Shown: one piece after another, positions 25,280 to 34,928 of the stretch
Position numbering within the stretch: the stretch's first letter is position 1
Layout: every line of letters begins with the position of its first letter
Source of the DNA: Adonisia turfae CCMR0081
GTDB taxonomy: Bacteria; Cyanobacteriota; Cyanobacteriia; Phormidesmidales; Phormidesmidaceae
Direction of reading: 5' to 3'
Length of the DNA: 64,000 bases
Assembly (NCBI RefSeq): GCF_011009555.1
Contig: NZ_QXHD01000004.1
Coordinates: forward strand, 3,300,150 to 3,364,149
Made by a program: the position numbers and the translations under genes
The notes under the pieces: generated by a model
What the model was told of the DNA's origin: nothing
Seen by the model: the letters and a program-made list of their open reading frames with translations, nothing else
Databases searched by the model: none

Positions 25280-26779
25280 TTAAGATGCCAACAATCTTTC
25301 AGGATCTTGAAACTTGCTGACATGATTGCGTTTGAATTCCTGCAGTTTGTGAAACTCCCAATACTCATCGAAATCATCACTGGCCCTGAGCGCTCTAATT
25401 CTGAGGACGGCCTCAGCTCGGTCAAGTCGCCAACGAGCCCCAGTAATGGCCATGCGGTCATTAACCAAATGTCGGCAAGCCCCTTCAATCACGCCTGAGG
25501 CAATCGGATAGCCCTGCTCTAAATACTGGTCATAGTGCAGAAAGGGGCGATACTTCAACAAATAGTCGGCACATTTATCTGCGTTCTCTCTCTTCTTTTT
25601 GGATAAATTTTGCAGGGTGGCACTACGTCGAATCCCTGCTGCTACGTCACTGGCTTGGCCGTTGAGGATCCGTAAGGCTCGCTCCTGTACCCACCGTTCT
25701 GCCTCCTCACTGCCGGAGGCATGAAAGCAAAAAGCGGCTTTCCAAACATATTCCAACACATGAATGAAATCGATCACAATCGTTACCGCCACAGAGTGTT
25801 GTTTGGCGGTGGCTTTAATCGTATTCAACTGATGGAGTTCACCATCGACCAGCACGACCCAAGTTCTTTGATGCTCAGGGTCTCTACTAATGGCCTCATC
25901 AAAGGCACTGGCAATCATGCTCTTGGCATCTTGCCTAACACTAGCCCACACCCGTTTGTCACTGATAGACGGTCGCTTGGGCGGCTCTCTCTGGTCACCA
26001 ATAATATCGTCAGGTTGACGGGAATAGGGGGGCACATGATAGACGGAGGCCACCATCGCCATCCGCTTGCGATTGCGTTTTTGACCGGGACTTAAGCGAG
26101 TCTGATGCGATTGTGCCGATTGTTGTGCTGCTTTAGCCGTCGCCTCTCTGAGATCATCGGGATGCATGACGATGCCTTTGCTATCGGTGGTGAGTACCAA
26201 TAAATCATCCGCAGCCGCAGTCTCGGTCCCACTGCGTTGGGTATAGAAGTCCTCAAAGTCCTGAGCCACTGACACCGTCACCTCTTCGCATTGACGCTTG
26301 CCAACCTGTCCACCCGTGGTTTTGGCAATGGTTTGACTGGTTTCGGAAAACGATACTTTCGAGGCCTCTTCGGCCACACGCCGTCGCAACTCATCAGAAT
26401 ACTTATCAGGGGCCAAATTGAGCTTCCCGTCGCTCGGATAGAGGGCACTCACATTAGGCGTTTGCGTGCTGTAGCCCACACGGGGGACGACCACTCCACC
26501 GAACAGAGTTTCGAGTTGGCGCTGGGTCCGTTTGCGACGATGCGGTCGCTTTTCTCCATCGGTCCCATAGACTTCGCTTTGATAGCTCTCTTGTTGGTAG
26601 CGTAAGTCTAGATGTCCTTGCAATAATCGTCTGAGCAGTTCGGTGCCATGCTCATTGATATAGCGTTCTATCTCGCCATGTTCCCAGTCTTGAGCATCCT
26701 CTGAACTCAACGTCTTGATAAGCTCCTGATACTGCTCGTAGGCCTGTTCAAAGGTCTTTTGTTCTATGGTAGAAGACAT
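25280..26779 (-). CDS. ISKra4 family transposase
   Basis: 499 residues, apparently intact. The N-terminal third is helical and has HRRKRTQRQLETLFGGVVVPRVGY, the zinc-finger-less start common in ISKra4-type transposases. The catalytic part has LLVLTTDSKGIVM (first Asp), VVLVDGELHQL (second Asp) and the C-terminal SGVIEGACRHLVNDRM with the Glu, a DDE arrangement. HVLEYVWKAAFCFH is the helix between. The coding region fills most of the element, starting 127 bp from the right end and stopping 5 bp inside the left inverted repeat boundary. Confidence 0.85.
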   Translation of the reverse strand: MSSTIEQKTFEQAYEQYQELIKTLSSEDAQDWEHGEIERYINEHGTELLRRLLQGHLDLRYQQESYQSEVYGTDGEKRPHRRKRTQRQLETLFGGVVVPRVGYSTQTPNVSALYPSDGKLNLAPDKYSDELRRRVAEEASKVSFSETSQTIAKTTGGQVGKRQCEEVTVSVAQDFEDFYTQRSGTETAAADDLLVLTTDSKGIVMHPDDLREATAKAAQQSAQSHQTRLSPGQKRNRKRMAMVASVYHVPPYSRQPDDIIGDQREPPKRPSISDKRVWASVRQDAKSMIASAFDEAISRDPEHQRTWVVLVDGELHQLNTIKATAKQHSVAVTIVIDFIHVLEYVWKAAFCFHASGSEEAERWVQERALRILNGQASDVAAGIRRSATLQNLSKKKRENADKCADYLLKYRPFLHYDQYLEQGYPIASGVIEGACRHLVNDRMAITGARWRLDRAEAVLRIRALRASDDFDEYWEFHKLQEFKRNHVSKFQDPERLLAS

Positions 26780-26905
26780 GACTGATGAGAATGTTCGTAG
26801 AACAAACCAGGTTATAACCTATCTCTCAAAAAATGGATAAGTCTATACTCTGACTTCCTAATACATACCAGAACCTACTGGAGTCCATATTCTTCATGAC
26901 AAAAT

Positions 26906-26931
26906 TTTACTTTGAAAGAGCCGCACCCTAT
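26906..26931 (-). repeat. right terminal inverted repeat of the IS
   Basis: Ends in AAAGAGCCGCACCCTAT, the reverse complement of the left end. The upstream extension of the next reading frame (26896-26943) is IS sequence and not part of that gene. Confidence 0.9.
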
Positions 26932-26943
26932 GGAGATACCTGC

Positions 26944-28188
26944 ATGAGTAATCCCAGGGAAATTTTCAGAAAGTCTCGGGACAATATCCGCCGTCTAGGC
27001 CTAACCGAAATCCCGTTTACGGAAAGTCCCATTGACCTAGAAAGCCAAACACTAACCAAAATTTTCACGGGTAGAGAAAAGGAACTGGGTCAGGTATTTA
27101 ACCAATTCCAGGGGCGTGAACGACGTCGAATTTTGATCTATGGCCGCATTGGCATTGGCAAGAGTGCATTTCTATTAGAAATCCTATCTGTGCTCAGGCA
27201 AGAACTCACCAAAACCCTCACCAGCTACATTTCATTACCCCCTGACCTCGACCTGGCCACCACTGCCCTGATTGCTCTAGCCCAGGAAATGCCTGATGAT
27301 GATTGGGCACAGCAACAGCTCTATAAAATGGGTATCCCCACCGCCAAAACCCAAAAGGAACGTAGCTCTGAAGCTGGTGGCAACATGGGACTGGTGGGTA
27401 AAATCAGTGAAAAAGACCGACCCATAGAAGCACCAGAATATCCCTCTATTAGCTTGGATATTCTCTTAGATAGAGCGAAAAAGAAATATCCCAACGGGGT
27501 TGTTATTGCCATTGATGATTTAGACAAGCAAAATCCTAGCCGGATTCGCCAGCTTATGTATGACGCCCAGGGAATGCTTAAAGGTCCAGCCTGGTACCTG
27601 CTGACAGGCCACCCAATTAGTATGACCGGGGATTTATTAACGACAGAGCGGGGGCTATTTGACCTACGCCTGGAGTTGAAGGAATTGGACTTTGAGACCA
27701 CCTATAAAATGCTGATCAACTATCTCAGTAGTGTGCGTATCGATAACGATTGCACTGATCCAGAAGATCCTCGCTGTGTGTTGCCGTTTTTGCCAGAAAC
27801 CGCTGCTCAGTTTTGCAAAGTTTCTCTGGGGAAACCTCGGTTGTTTAACCGTCTCGGTAATATTGTGCTCTCCACCGCCGCAGATCTGGAAGCGGAGATG
27901 ATTACGCCAGACATTCTGAAACAAAGTTTGCAAACGGCCCTACCTAAGTTACAGGAACGGGCTGCCCTGACATTTAAGGAAGAGCGGGTACGACTATTCT
28001 TACAACAGCGGGGCAGCATTTCTGATGAAACTATTACCCTTGACGATATGGAACAGCTCGGCGTGCGTGACTTTGCCGAACTGCTACCAATTTTAGAACG
28101 CTTAGAATCTGCCGATTTGGCCCATCAGCCTAGTCAAGACGATACCAAAACCTTTGAGCCATTGGCTTTGCCACCTGATGATGAGTAG
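26944..28188 (+). CDS. AAA/STAND-type ATPase
   Basis: 414 residues from ATG 26944 (MSNPREIFRKSRDNIRRLGL); the frame extends back into the IS but those codons are element sequence. Walker A is GRIGIGKS at 67-74 and Walker B VVIAIDDLD at 186-194, in an Orc/STAND-like ATPase fold (IFTGREKELGQVFNQF before the P-loop). The C-terminal part (about 340-400) looks like a winged helix (VRLFLQQRGSISDETITLDD). The family includes ATPases next to contractile or defence loci, but no partner gene is certain here. The IS sits immediately upstream, so expression may have changed. Confidence 0.7.
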   Translation: MSNPREIFRKSRDNIRRLGLTEIPFTESPIDLESQTLTKIFTGREKELGQVFNQFQGRERRRILIYGRIGIGKSAFLLEILSVLRQELTKTLTSYISLPPDLDLATTALIALAQEMPDDDWAQQQLYKMGIPTAKTQKERSSEAGGNMGLVGKISEKDRPIEAPEYPSISLDILLDRAKKKYPNGVVIAIDDLDKQNPSRIRQLMYDAQGMLKGPAWYLLTGHPISMTGDLLTTERGLFDLRLELKELDFETTYKMLINYLSSVRIDNDCTDPEDPRCVLPFLPETAAQFCKVSLGKPRLFNRLGNIVLSTAADLEAEMITPDILKQSLQTALPKLQERAALTFKEERVRLFLQQRGSISDETITLDDMEQLGVRDFAELLPILERLESADLAHQPSQDDTKTFEPLALPPDDE

Positions 28189-28247
28189 CGTAACTGGCAG
28201 TAGCTCAAAGGCACAAGGCAATCACAAGGACTTGACCCTACGAAACA

Positions 28248-28721
28248 ATGCTTTTTAGGATGCCTAGTAGATTGTCTACCTGCATTGAGCTACTATCACC
28301 CATCAACAAACAACCAGGGCGGGGGCGACAAACTTACGAAAATAAGCGGGAGCGGGTACTCAGTAGCTCGACTAATTTAGTCGAGATCGATTTATTGCGA
28401 GCCTATGAACCCATGCCAGTCTTTGGAGATGGCCTGCATAGTCATTACAGGGTTTTAGTCAGTCGTAGTGATTTAAGACCCCAAGTAGAACTCTATAAAT
28501 TTAACGTAACGGAGCAGGTGCCATCCTTTCAGCTACCGTTACGACCAGACGATCAGGCTCCCATAGTCGATCTACAGCGGTTATTAGATGAAATTTACGA
28601 GCGCTCAGGATATGACCTAAAGCTGGATTACCAGCAAGACCCTGTGCCATCTGTAAGTGATGATGAGGCAGCTTGGTTAAATTCTTTACTTTGTGAGCAA
28701 GGATTACGCTCCCTGTCTTGA
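28248..28721 (+). pseudogene. truncated DUF4058 gene
   Basis: 157 residues matching the C-terminal two thirds of DUF4058: CIELLSPINKQPGRGRQTYE, LVEIDLLRAYEPMP, YRVLVSRSDLRPQVELY and LDEIYERSGYDLKLDYQQDP. Normal members have about 250 residues and begin with a PFPGMDPYLE-type segment, which is missing. The preceding 60 bp do not encode it. The fragment starts at ATG 28248 without a good ribosome binding site. The function of the family is unknown. Confidence 0.7.
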
Positions 28722-28786
28722 GAGAACGACCGTTGCCCGCTACTATAAGGCGCATATTTTGTGGTCGGCTCTAGGACAGTGCCTCA

Positions 28787-30166
28787 ATGATTGACTCAGT
28801 GCTGCGTACCCTTACCTTTGGTCAGCTTTCGCTACAGCAGTGGCGAGAGGTGAGCCTTATCCATTGGCTGCTGACGCCATTACGTAAATGGCGTCAGGGT
28901 AGCGGGCTACTGCCCCATGGTGACCTGATAGCAGCTGCTATCGTAGCGGTGCTGCTGGTACTGTCTCCCTATACCTCCACCACCCTCATTGGTATTTTGC
29001 TGGTGGCCTGTGCAGCGCTGTGGTTTCTCCTCACAGTCAGCGATGAGGCCAACGGTTGGCTCACGCCTATTCATCTGGGGGTCACCCTTTACTGGGCCAC
29101 CATGGTATTAGCTACGGCCCTGTCGCCGGTCAAAGCTGCCGCCGTTTCTGGGTTGATTAAGCTCACCTTGAATCTGTTGCTGTTTATGCTGCTGGCACGG
29201 ATACTGCGGCAGCCAAAGTTGCGTACGGGGGTGGTCTCTGTCTATGTGCTGGCGACTTTACCCGTAGCGGTCTATGGTATGCGCCAATATTTCTTTGGAG
29301 CTGAGGCCCTGGCCACCTGGGTGGATCCGACCACTAATTTATCTGGGGCAACTCGAGTTTATAGCTATCTAAAAAATCCTAATTTGTTGGCAGCCTATCT
29401 GATGCCTGCAGTTGCCATGAGCGTTAGCGCCTTTTTTGTATGGCCCCGCTGGCTACCTAAGGTGTTGGCAGCCATTGCTTTTTTTCTAAATCTTGCCTGT
29501 TTGGTGTTGAGCTACAGCCGTGGCGGTTGGATAGGGCTGTTGGGATTATTTTTTGTGCTGGCAGTGCTGCTGGTGTACTGGTGGAGTGAACTGTTTCCAT
29601 CTTTTTGGAAGAAATGGGCACTACCGATGTTGTTGGGGTTAATGGCCGGTTTGGTTGTATTTGCCGTGCTGTTTGTTGGCCCGGTGCGTGAACGGGCTAT
29701 GACCATGTTTGCCGGTCGGGGAGACAGCAGCAACAACTTCCGCATTAATGTGTGGGAAGGGGTGATGGATATGATCCGGGCGCGGCCTGTCATTGGCATT
29801 GGCCCTGGTAATGAAGCTTTTAACAGAGTTTATCCGTTCTACCAGCGTCCTAACTACACTGCTTTGAGTGCCTATTCAATTTTTCTAGAAACCCTGGTTG
29901 AGGCCGGCATTATTGGCTTTACGGCTCTGTTGTGGATGTTAGGAACAACCTTATATCAAGGGTTACACCAGCTACGGCGTCTGCGGATGGATATGAATGG
30001 GCAGGGCTATTGGCTAATTGGCGCGATCGCAACCTGTTCTGGTATGTTGGTCCACGGTTTAGTCGATACCGTCTGGTATCGTCCCCAGGTCAGCACCCTC
30101 TGGTGGCTGTGCATGGCCATTATTGCCAGTTTCTATGTGCCTCGCCAGCAACGCTACGAAGAATAG
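28787..30166 (+). CDS. ictB: IctB family membrane protein (O-antigen ligase superfamily)
   Basis: 459 residues with about ten hydrophobic helices. The motifs YFFGAEALATWVDPTTNLSG, TRVYSYLKNPNLLAAYLMPA, LSYSRGGWIGLLGLF and RPVIGIGPGNEAFNRVYPFY are those of IctB, first linked to inorganic carbon accumulation in cyanobacteria but belonging to the Wzy/O-antigen ligase superfamily, so a role in glycan polymer transfer is an alternative. Length matches other IctB proteins. It lies 65 bp after the DUF4058 remnant on the same strand. Confidence 0.88.
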   Translation: MIDSVLRTLTFGQLSLQQWREVSLIHWLLTPLRKWRQGSGLLPHGDLIAAAIVAVLLVLSPYTSTTLIGILLVACAALWFLLTVSDEANGWLTPIHLGVTLYWATMVLATALSPVKAAAVSGLIKLTLNLLLFMLLARILRQPKLRTGVVSVYVLATLPVAVYGMRQYFFGAEALATWVDPTTNLSGATRVYSYLKNPNLLAAYLMPAVAMSVSAFFVWPRWLPKVLAAIAFFLNLACLVLSYSRGGWIGLLGLFFVLAVLLVYWWSELFPSFWKKWALPMLLGLMAGLVVFAVLFVGPVRERAMTMFAGRGDSSNNFRINVWEGVMDMIRARPVIGIGPGNEAFNRVYPFYQRPNYTALSAYSIFLETLVEAGIIGFTALLWMLGTTLYQGLHQLRRLRMDMNGQGYWLIGAIATCSGMLVHGLVDTVWYRPQVSTLWWLCMAIIASFYVPRQQRYEE

Positions 30167-30401
30167 GGCTACGTTATGACGTCCCCAGAGCCCATGGGCC
30201 TGAGGACGATGAAACATCCTGGATAGGATTACCGGAGGAGACTAGTTCTGTTCGTCAGATCTGTTCTCACAGTGTCTTCTTTGTGATGGGGGTGATTATT
30301 AACAATGGCAACAGAATCCCTGGTCTATGGGGAGTTCCCCTAGGAATATTGGCAGGCACCCTGCGGGGCAGTGCCCCATTATTATAGTTGGTGCGATCGC
30401 A

Positions 30402-30872
30402 CTACTCTGGAGAATCTATCAGCCCCGGGTGATCGTCTGGACGAGGACCGGGCGCAGGCCAGAAAAAGCGACGTTCTTCTTCAGTAATGGGCTTATCGTT
30501 AATGCTCGCCTCTCGGCGACGCATTAACCCATCCTCGTCAAATTCCCAATTCTCATTACCATAGGCGCGATACCACTGACCGGCATCATCGTGCCATTCA
30601 TACTGAAAGCGCACCGCAATCCGATTCTCACCAAAGGCCCACATCTCCTTAGTCAAACGATAATCCAGTTCCTTATCCCATTTTCGGGTCAAAAACTCTC
30701 GAATCGCATCTCGTCCCTGAAAAACCTCAGCCCGATTGCGCCAGTGGCTATTTTCTGAGTAAGCCATGGAAACCCGCTGTGGATCTCTACTGTTCCAGGC
30801 ATCTTCTGCCATACGAACTTTTTTAACAGCAATCTCATAGGTAAATGGGGGGACCAGTTTCGAAGCTGACAT
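30402..30872 (-). CDS. DUF1348 / NTF2-like (SnoaL-fold) protein
   Basis: 156 residues from ATG 30872 ([20 protein letters not shown]), chosen because AGGA lies about 10 bases upstream; an earlier ATG gives nine more residues. The motifs [20 protein letters not shown] and [20 protein letters not shown], then [20 protein letters not shown] are typical of the DUF1348 branch of NTF2-like proteins. The cone-shaped fold often binds small molecules; no reaction is known to me. It is convergent with ictB. Confidence 0.85.
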   Translation of the reverse strand: MSASKLVPPFTYEIAVKKVRMAEDAWNSRDPQRVSMAYSENSHWRNRAEVFQGRDAIREFLTRKWDKELDYRLTKEMWAFGENRIAVRFQYEWHDDAGQWYRAYGNENWEFDEDGLMRRREASINDKPITEEERRFFWPAPGPRPDDHPGLIDSPE

Positions 30873-31093
30873 GGGCAAGAATCCTGAGTAATCAGTCAAA
30901 GAGTGAATTCGGAGTTCATTCTCCCTATATATACCCCTCAGCGTGCCAGGTAGATGGGACGAACTTTTGGAAAACTAGGATTTTCTTGGGGCTCTCAGTG
31001 CTCTCTATTTTTATCAATCAATAACATTGACCTTTCACCTCCCAGGAGTTTCTTGTATCTTAAGTAGAGTGATCATTCTACTTGGATAAAATC

Positions 31094-31636
31094 ATGGCCG
31101 AAGCAACTACCGTAACCGCTGAGGTAAAGGCACCGCTTACCCCCATTCCTCAAGACGGTCTAACAGATTTAGCCGCTAAGAATAAGGCCAACCCTGCCGA
31201 TAAAACCCTAAAAGTTAAAACTGTCTGCACAGGCAAGTTTCGCAGCCTTAACTACGCCCGTGATCTGGACGCATTTGCCATTGATGAACCGCCTGTTCTT
31301 TTGGGAGATAATACCGCACCCAACCCATCTGAGATTGTGTTGGGAGCCCTGGGTTCCTGCTTGGTGGTGGGCATTCAGGCCAATGCCGCTGCAAAAGGCG
31401 TTACCTTAACTAAGCTAGAAGTTGCCCTAGAAGGCGATATCAACATTGTTAGCACCTGGGGGACTGGAGAACTGGCCAAGCCTCAGGCTGGGTTTACTGA
31501 TGTCCGCGTTAAGGTAGACATCGACGGTGATGCTGACCGGGCAGTGCTAGAGGAAATGGTGACCCATGCGAATACATGGTCACCGGTGTCTGCGACATTA
31601 AGCAACCCTATGCCGGTATCGGTTTCAACGGTTTAA
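31094..31636 (+). CDS. OsmC family protein
   Basis: 180 residues from ATG 31094 (a TTG at 31082 is in frame but less likely). The core ALGSCLVVGIQANAAAKGVT places the redox Cys at the start of the long central helix, and KLEVALEGDIN and DVRVKVDIDGDADRAVLEEM follow as in OsmC/Ohr. The second Cys expected in peroxidatic Ohr enzymes is not evident near the C-terminus (HANTWSPVSATLSNPMPVS), so it may lack classical peroxidase activity. A hairpin follows the stop. Confidence 0.8.
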   Translation: MAEATTVTAEVKAPLTPIPQDGLTDLAAKNKANPADKTLKVKTVCTGKFRSLNYARDLDAFAIDEPPVLLGDNTAPNPSEIVLGALGSCLVVGIQANAAAKGVTLTKLEVALEGDINIVSTWGTGELAKPQAGFTDVRVKVDIDGDADRAVLEEMVTHANTWSPVSATLSNPMPVSVSTV

Positions 31637-31667
31637 TTGGAACTGTTGGATTAAATTTATCTAAAGT

Positions 31668-31693
31668 CGGAGTTTCTCACGGTAGAAACTCCG
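31668..31693 (+). terminator. hairpin after the OsmC gene
   Basis: CGGAGTTTCT and AGAAACTCCG form a 10-bp stem with a six-base loop. A T-rich stretch follows after several bases, so it is a weak intrinsic terminator. Confidence 0.5.
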
Positions 31694-31900
31694 GAAACTT
31701 CTCTTTAACCTTTTCGTCTCTGGCTTAGGGCATTTCTTGCGTATATTCGTTTGGGTAATGTCGATTCTGGCAACCAATACAATATTTTGGCATCGTTAGG
31801 TCTCCATTAGGTTTTCAAGCTTCAAAAATCTAACCCAGCGATCATCACATACCGCTTTATCAGCCCAACTCAATACATCGGCCTTTTATAGAGCATCGCC

Positions 31901-33070
31901 ATGCAAACCATTTCAAAATCATCGAATCATAAGGCATCTTCGGCAACCTTAGATTCAGATCCGGCCATTGCTAACCTACGCACTGTAATTAATCAAGTGC
32001 TGACACCTAAGGTGCAAGACATTGATCTCAAAGGAGAGTATCCGGATCAGATTATGCACCAGCTAGGGACTACCCATGCCTTTGCCCATGCAGTGTCCAC
32101 CGACTACCAGGGGTCGGGTAAAGGATTGAAAACAGCGATTCAAAGCATTGAAGAAATTTCTAAAGACTGTCTTTCAACCGGATTTATTACCTGGTGTCAG
32201 GTGGCCTGCACCTGGTACTTAGAAAACACTCAGAACACGACGCTGAAAGCAGAGATGCTGCCTAAAGTCGCGACGGGTCAGGTGCTAGCCGGTACTGGGT
32301 TATCAAACCCCATGAAGCATTTTGCCGATATTGAGAAAATTGCCCTGACGGCAACGCGTGTGGACGGTGGCTACATCGTCAACGGCCTGCTGCCCTGGGT
32401 GTCTAATTTGGGGCCTGGCCACTATTTTGGGATTGCCGCCAAACTGGCTGATTCGGAAGACTACATGATGGCGCTTGTTTCCGATGCGCTAGAGGGGATG
32501 TCGCTGCGGCTTAATGCTCACTTTATTGCCCTGGAAGGGACAGGTACCTATAGCTGTGTATTCCGCGATGCCTTTGTTCCAGATGAGTGGGTTTTGGCAT
32601 CTCCCTGTGAGGAGTATGTCGCCTGCATTCGCCCTGGATTTATCTTGACCCAGATGGGTATGGGGTTAGGATTAGCCGATAGCTGTATTGAGCTGATGCG
32701 TCGGTCTAATAAGCGTCTGGGTCATGTAAATTGCTATTTGGATGATCAAGTTGAAGACCTGGCTGATGCTTTGCACATGGCTCGGTTGCATACCTACAGC
32801 CTGGCTGACCAGCTGAATGAATGTACAGGGTTGGCTGATCCACAACTGGATCGCGAGATTATTCAAGCCCGGGTAACCGGTGCAGAACTCTCGTTACGGT
32901 CTGCTCAAGCGGCCATGCTGCATGCGGGAGCCAGAGCCTATGTGCATGGTAGCCCAGCAGAGCGTAAGTTGCGGGAAGCTTATTTTGTGGCGATTGTGAC
33001 TCCCGCTCTCAAGCATCTGAAGAAGATGTTGGCTGATATGAAGCAGCAACCCGCTTTATCGGTTGCCTAA
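31901..33070 (+). CDS. acyl-CoA dehydrogenase-like flavoprotein
   Basis: 389 residues. VLAGTGLSNPMKHF, then GGYIVNGLLPWVSNLGPGHY matches the middle beta domain of acyl-CoA dehydrogenases (usual GSDVxxIxTxA and G.WV.NA.F..), and the C-terminal helices (SLRSAQAAMLHAGARAYVHG) match the FAD-binding helical domain. The catalytic base position cannot be fixed by eye. Related flavoproteins include DszC-type monooxygenases, so an oxygenase role is possible. It precedes the NtcA-type promoter of the cyanate locus by about 160 bp and has its own spacer. Confidence 0.7.
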   Translation: MQTISKSSNHKASSATLDSDPAIANLRTVINQVLTPKVQDIDLKGEYPDQIMHQLGTTHAFAHAVSTDYQGSGKGLKTAIQSIEEISKDCLSTGFITWCQVACTWYLENTQNTTLKAEMLPKVATGQVLAGTGLSNPMKHFADIEKIALTATRVDGGYIVNGLLPWVSNLGPGHYFGIAAKLADSEDYMMALVSDALEGMSLRLNAHFIALEGTGTYSCVFRDAFVPDEWVLASPCEEYVACIRPGFILTQMGMGLGLADSCIELMRRSNKRLGHVNCYLDDQVEDLADALHMARLHTYSLADQLNECTGLADPQLDREIIQARVTGAELSLRSAQAAMLHAGARAYVHGSPAERKLREAYFVAIVTPALKHLKKMLADMKQQPALSVA

Positions 33071-33232
33071 TAGTCTCAAATTGGGAGGGTGAGAATTGAT
33101 TGCCCTCCTGCAGGCTGCTTGACCGGAGGGGACATTCAAGTTTAGGCAATATAGCCTTTGAATGCATCACTTAGCCGACCTTGCAGGCAGTGGACACTGA
33201 GGGTTGTAACGAAAATCAAAGTCTGTAAAACG

Positions 33233-33246
33233 GTATCCGTTGATAC
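33233..33246 (+). promoter_or_regulatory. NtcA-type binding site upstream of the nitrogen locus
   Basis: GTATCCGTTGATAC fits the GTA-N8-TAC consensus of the cyanobacterial nitrogen regulator NtcA and is itself a dyad. A TAATAG element lies 24 bp further on as a possible -10 box, near the spacing of NtcA-activated promoters. It is 66 bp before the first binding-protein gene. Confidence 0.6.
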
Positions 33247-33311
33247 TAAAATAAGATAGATTAACCGTTCTAATAGATGTAATCAGGCTTTAGTTCTACC
33301 CAAAAATTAAT

Positions 33312-34928
33312 ATGAAATCGGTCACGGATCAGTTCCGCCAGTGGGATAGTCTTTCTTGCCAATATGGTGGGACTAGTACCATTCCGCCACGCTGCGTTGT
33401 TTGTGGAAGTTATCATTCTACTCAGGACCACTGGCGTTTGATGGCTGAGTCGGAGATGCCCCAAAATCCGGCTGATTTGATCGATGATATGGTTAAGATG
33501 CGGCTTTATCAGCCAGAGGCCATTGAGACTGCTGATGCTATTAGTCAGGCAGAGCTACGAAAGGCTCTGTTTGTGAGTAAGGTGGGCAAGGGTAGTCCCA
33601 AGCGAGAGCGGCTGGTTCGAGATTTAATTGACCTGGCAGGCGGTTTGGATCAGGCGTTTGGTGCAGCCTTTGGGCCTAAGGCTGGAGAGTTTTTTAGTGA
33701 TGCTCAGCGCATCAGTCAGGTAACTCGGCGTAAGTTTTTACAGAACATTGCTGTGGGGGCAGCTTTGGTCACTTTGGCCAACTGTGCCGATTCAGCCGAG
33801 GTTGCTGATGATCCTCAAGGGTCTGTTGCTAGTGCCCCTGCTGGCGCGTTGGAGAAAACGAGTCTGAAGCTAGCGTTTTTGCCGATTACCTGTGCGACTC
33901 CGATTATTATGTCGCAGCCGTTGGGCTTCTATGAGAAGCATGGTCTCGATGTGGAGCTGATGAAGTATGCTAGCTGGTCGGTGGTCAGGGATGCTGCGAT
34001 CGCAGGTGAACTGGACGCCTACCACATGCTGGCTCCCATGCCCATTGCCATGTCCCTTGGTTTGGGTTCCACCCCCTTCTCAGTGAAGCTAGCCAGCATT
34101 GAGAACAACAACGGCCAGGGTATTGCCGTTGCCAACAAACACCTGGGCAATATCAACGGTCCTGCTGACTTTAAGGGCATGACCATCGGCATTCCCTATG
34201 ATTATTCCAACCATAACCTGCTGTTACGTTACTACCTGGCCACTGGCGGGTTGGATCCAGATAACGATGTGAAGCTGTTGATTTTGCCCCCGCCAGATGC
34301 GATCGCAAAAATGGCCACCGGTCAAATCGATGCCTTTATCCTGCCCGACAACTTTACCCAGCGAGTGGTGCAGGATGACATTGGTTTCATTCATCTCTTA
34401 ACCAAAGACCTGTGGGAAGGGCATCCCTGCTGTGCCTTTGTAGCTGCTCAGAATTGGATTGATGAACACCCCAACACATTCCGCGCCCTTAACAAGGCCA
34501 TTATTGACGGGGCTACCTACGCCAACAATCCAGCCAACCGTAAGGAAATTGCAGCGGCTATTGCCCCTCGTGAATATCTGAACCAGCCCTTGCCAGTGCT
34601 GGAAGCTGTCATGACCGGTCAGTTTGAAGATGGTCAGGGCAACACCTTTGACATTCCCGATCGGATTTACTTTGACCCCTACCCTTGGAAGAGTTTTGCC
34701 AGCTGGATTACTACACAGCTTGTACGCTGGGATTACACGTCGGCGGATAAGATTGCCGATGGTGGTCGAGAGTTTTTCTTGACGGATCTAGCACGGGAAC
34801 TCGCCCTAGAACTGGGTGTGGATTCACCCGAGGAAATCACCCGGATCGAAAAGATGAAGTTTGGCGATTTTGACCCAGACAAAGCCGATGAGTACTTGAA
34901 AGAGCAGGTTGATAAGTTTGGCGTTTAA
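33312..34928 (+). CDS. NrtA/CmpA-type substrate-binding lipoprotein with N-terminal extension (paralogue 1)
   Basis: 538 residues. Residues 160-538 form an ABC binding protein of the nitrate/bicarbonate/cyanate group (LKLAFLPITCATPIIMSQPL, GQIDAFILPDNFTQR). A twin-arginine signal with lipobox (TRRKFLQNIAVGAALVTLANC) is internal, with Arg139-Arg140 and Cys158. The 138 residues before it are a separate domain that holds CVVCGSYHSTQDHW (Cys28, Cys31, His35, His40), a possible zinc knuckle, and NPADLIDDMVKM. The paralogue downstream has the same layout. Either the start is later than it seems, or the extension stays in the cytoplasm; the extension is conserved between paralogues, so it is probably translated. 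It is the first gene after the NtcA-type site. Confidence 0.8.
   Translation: MKSVTDQFRQWDSLSCQYGGTSTIPPRCVVCGSYHSTQDHWRLMAESEMPQNPADLIDDMVKMRLYQPEAIETADAISQAELRKALFVSKVGKGSPKRERLVRDLIDLAGGLDQAFGAAFGPKAGEFFSDAQRISQVTRRKFLQNIAVGAALVTLANCADSAEVADDPQGSVASAPAGALEKTSLKLAFLPITCATPIIMSQPLGFYEKHGLDVELMKYASWSVVRDAAIAGELDAYHMLAPMPIAMSLGLGSTPFSVKLASIENNNGQGIAVANKHLGNINGPADFKGMTIGIPYDYSNHNLLLRYYLATGGLDPDNDVKLLILPPPDAIAKMATGQIDAFILPDNFTQRVVQDDIGFIHLLTKDLWEGHPCCAFVAAQNWIDEHPNTFRALNKAIIDGATYANNPANRKEIAAAIAPREYLNQPLPVLEAVMTGQFEDGQGNTFDIPDRIYFDPYPWKSFASWITTQLVRWDYTSADKIADGGREFFLTDLARELALELGVDSPEEITRIEKMKFGDFDPDKADEYLKEQVDKFGV

Larger units (their letters stand above)
25250..26931 (-). mobile_element. complete ISKra4-type insertion sequence
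   Basis: A 1,682-bp element bounded by 26-bp terminal inverted repeats at 25250-25275 and 26906-26931 that differ at two positions; the outer 17 bases (ATAGGGTGCGGCTCTTT) match perfectly. It has one intact transposase gene. I see no clear target duplication. The right end lies 13 bp before the start codon of the AAA ATPase gene, so the element supplies or interrupts that gene's upstream region. Confidence 0.85.

Noticed and set aside
30167..30401. hydrophobic frame ending LAGTLRGSAPLL after ictB
   Set aside because: It overlaps the end of ictB in another frame, lacks a start with a binding site and shows no family.
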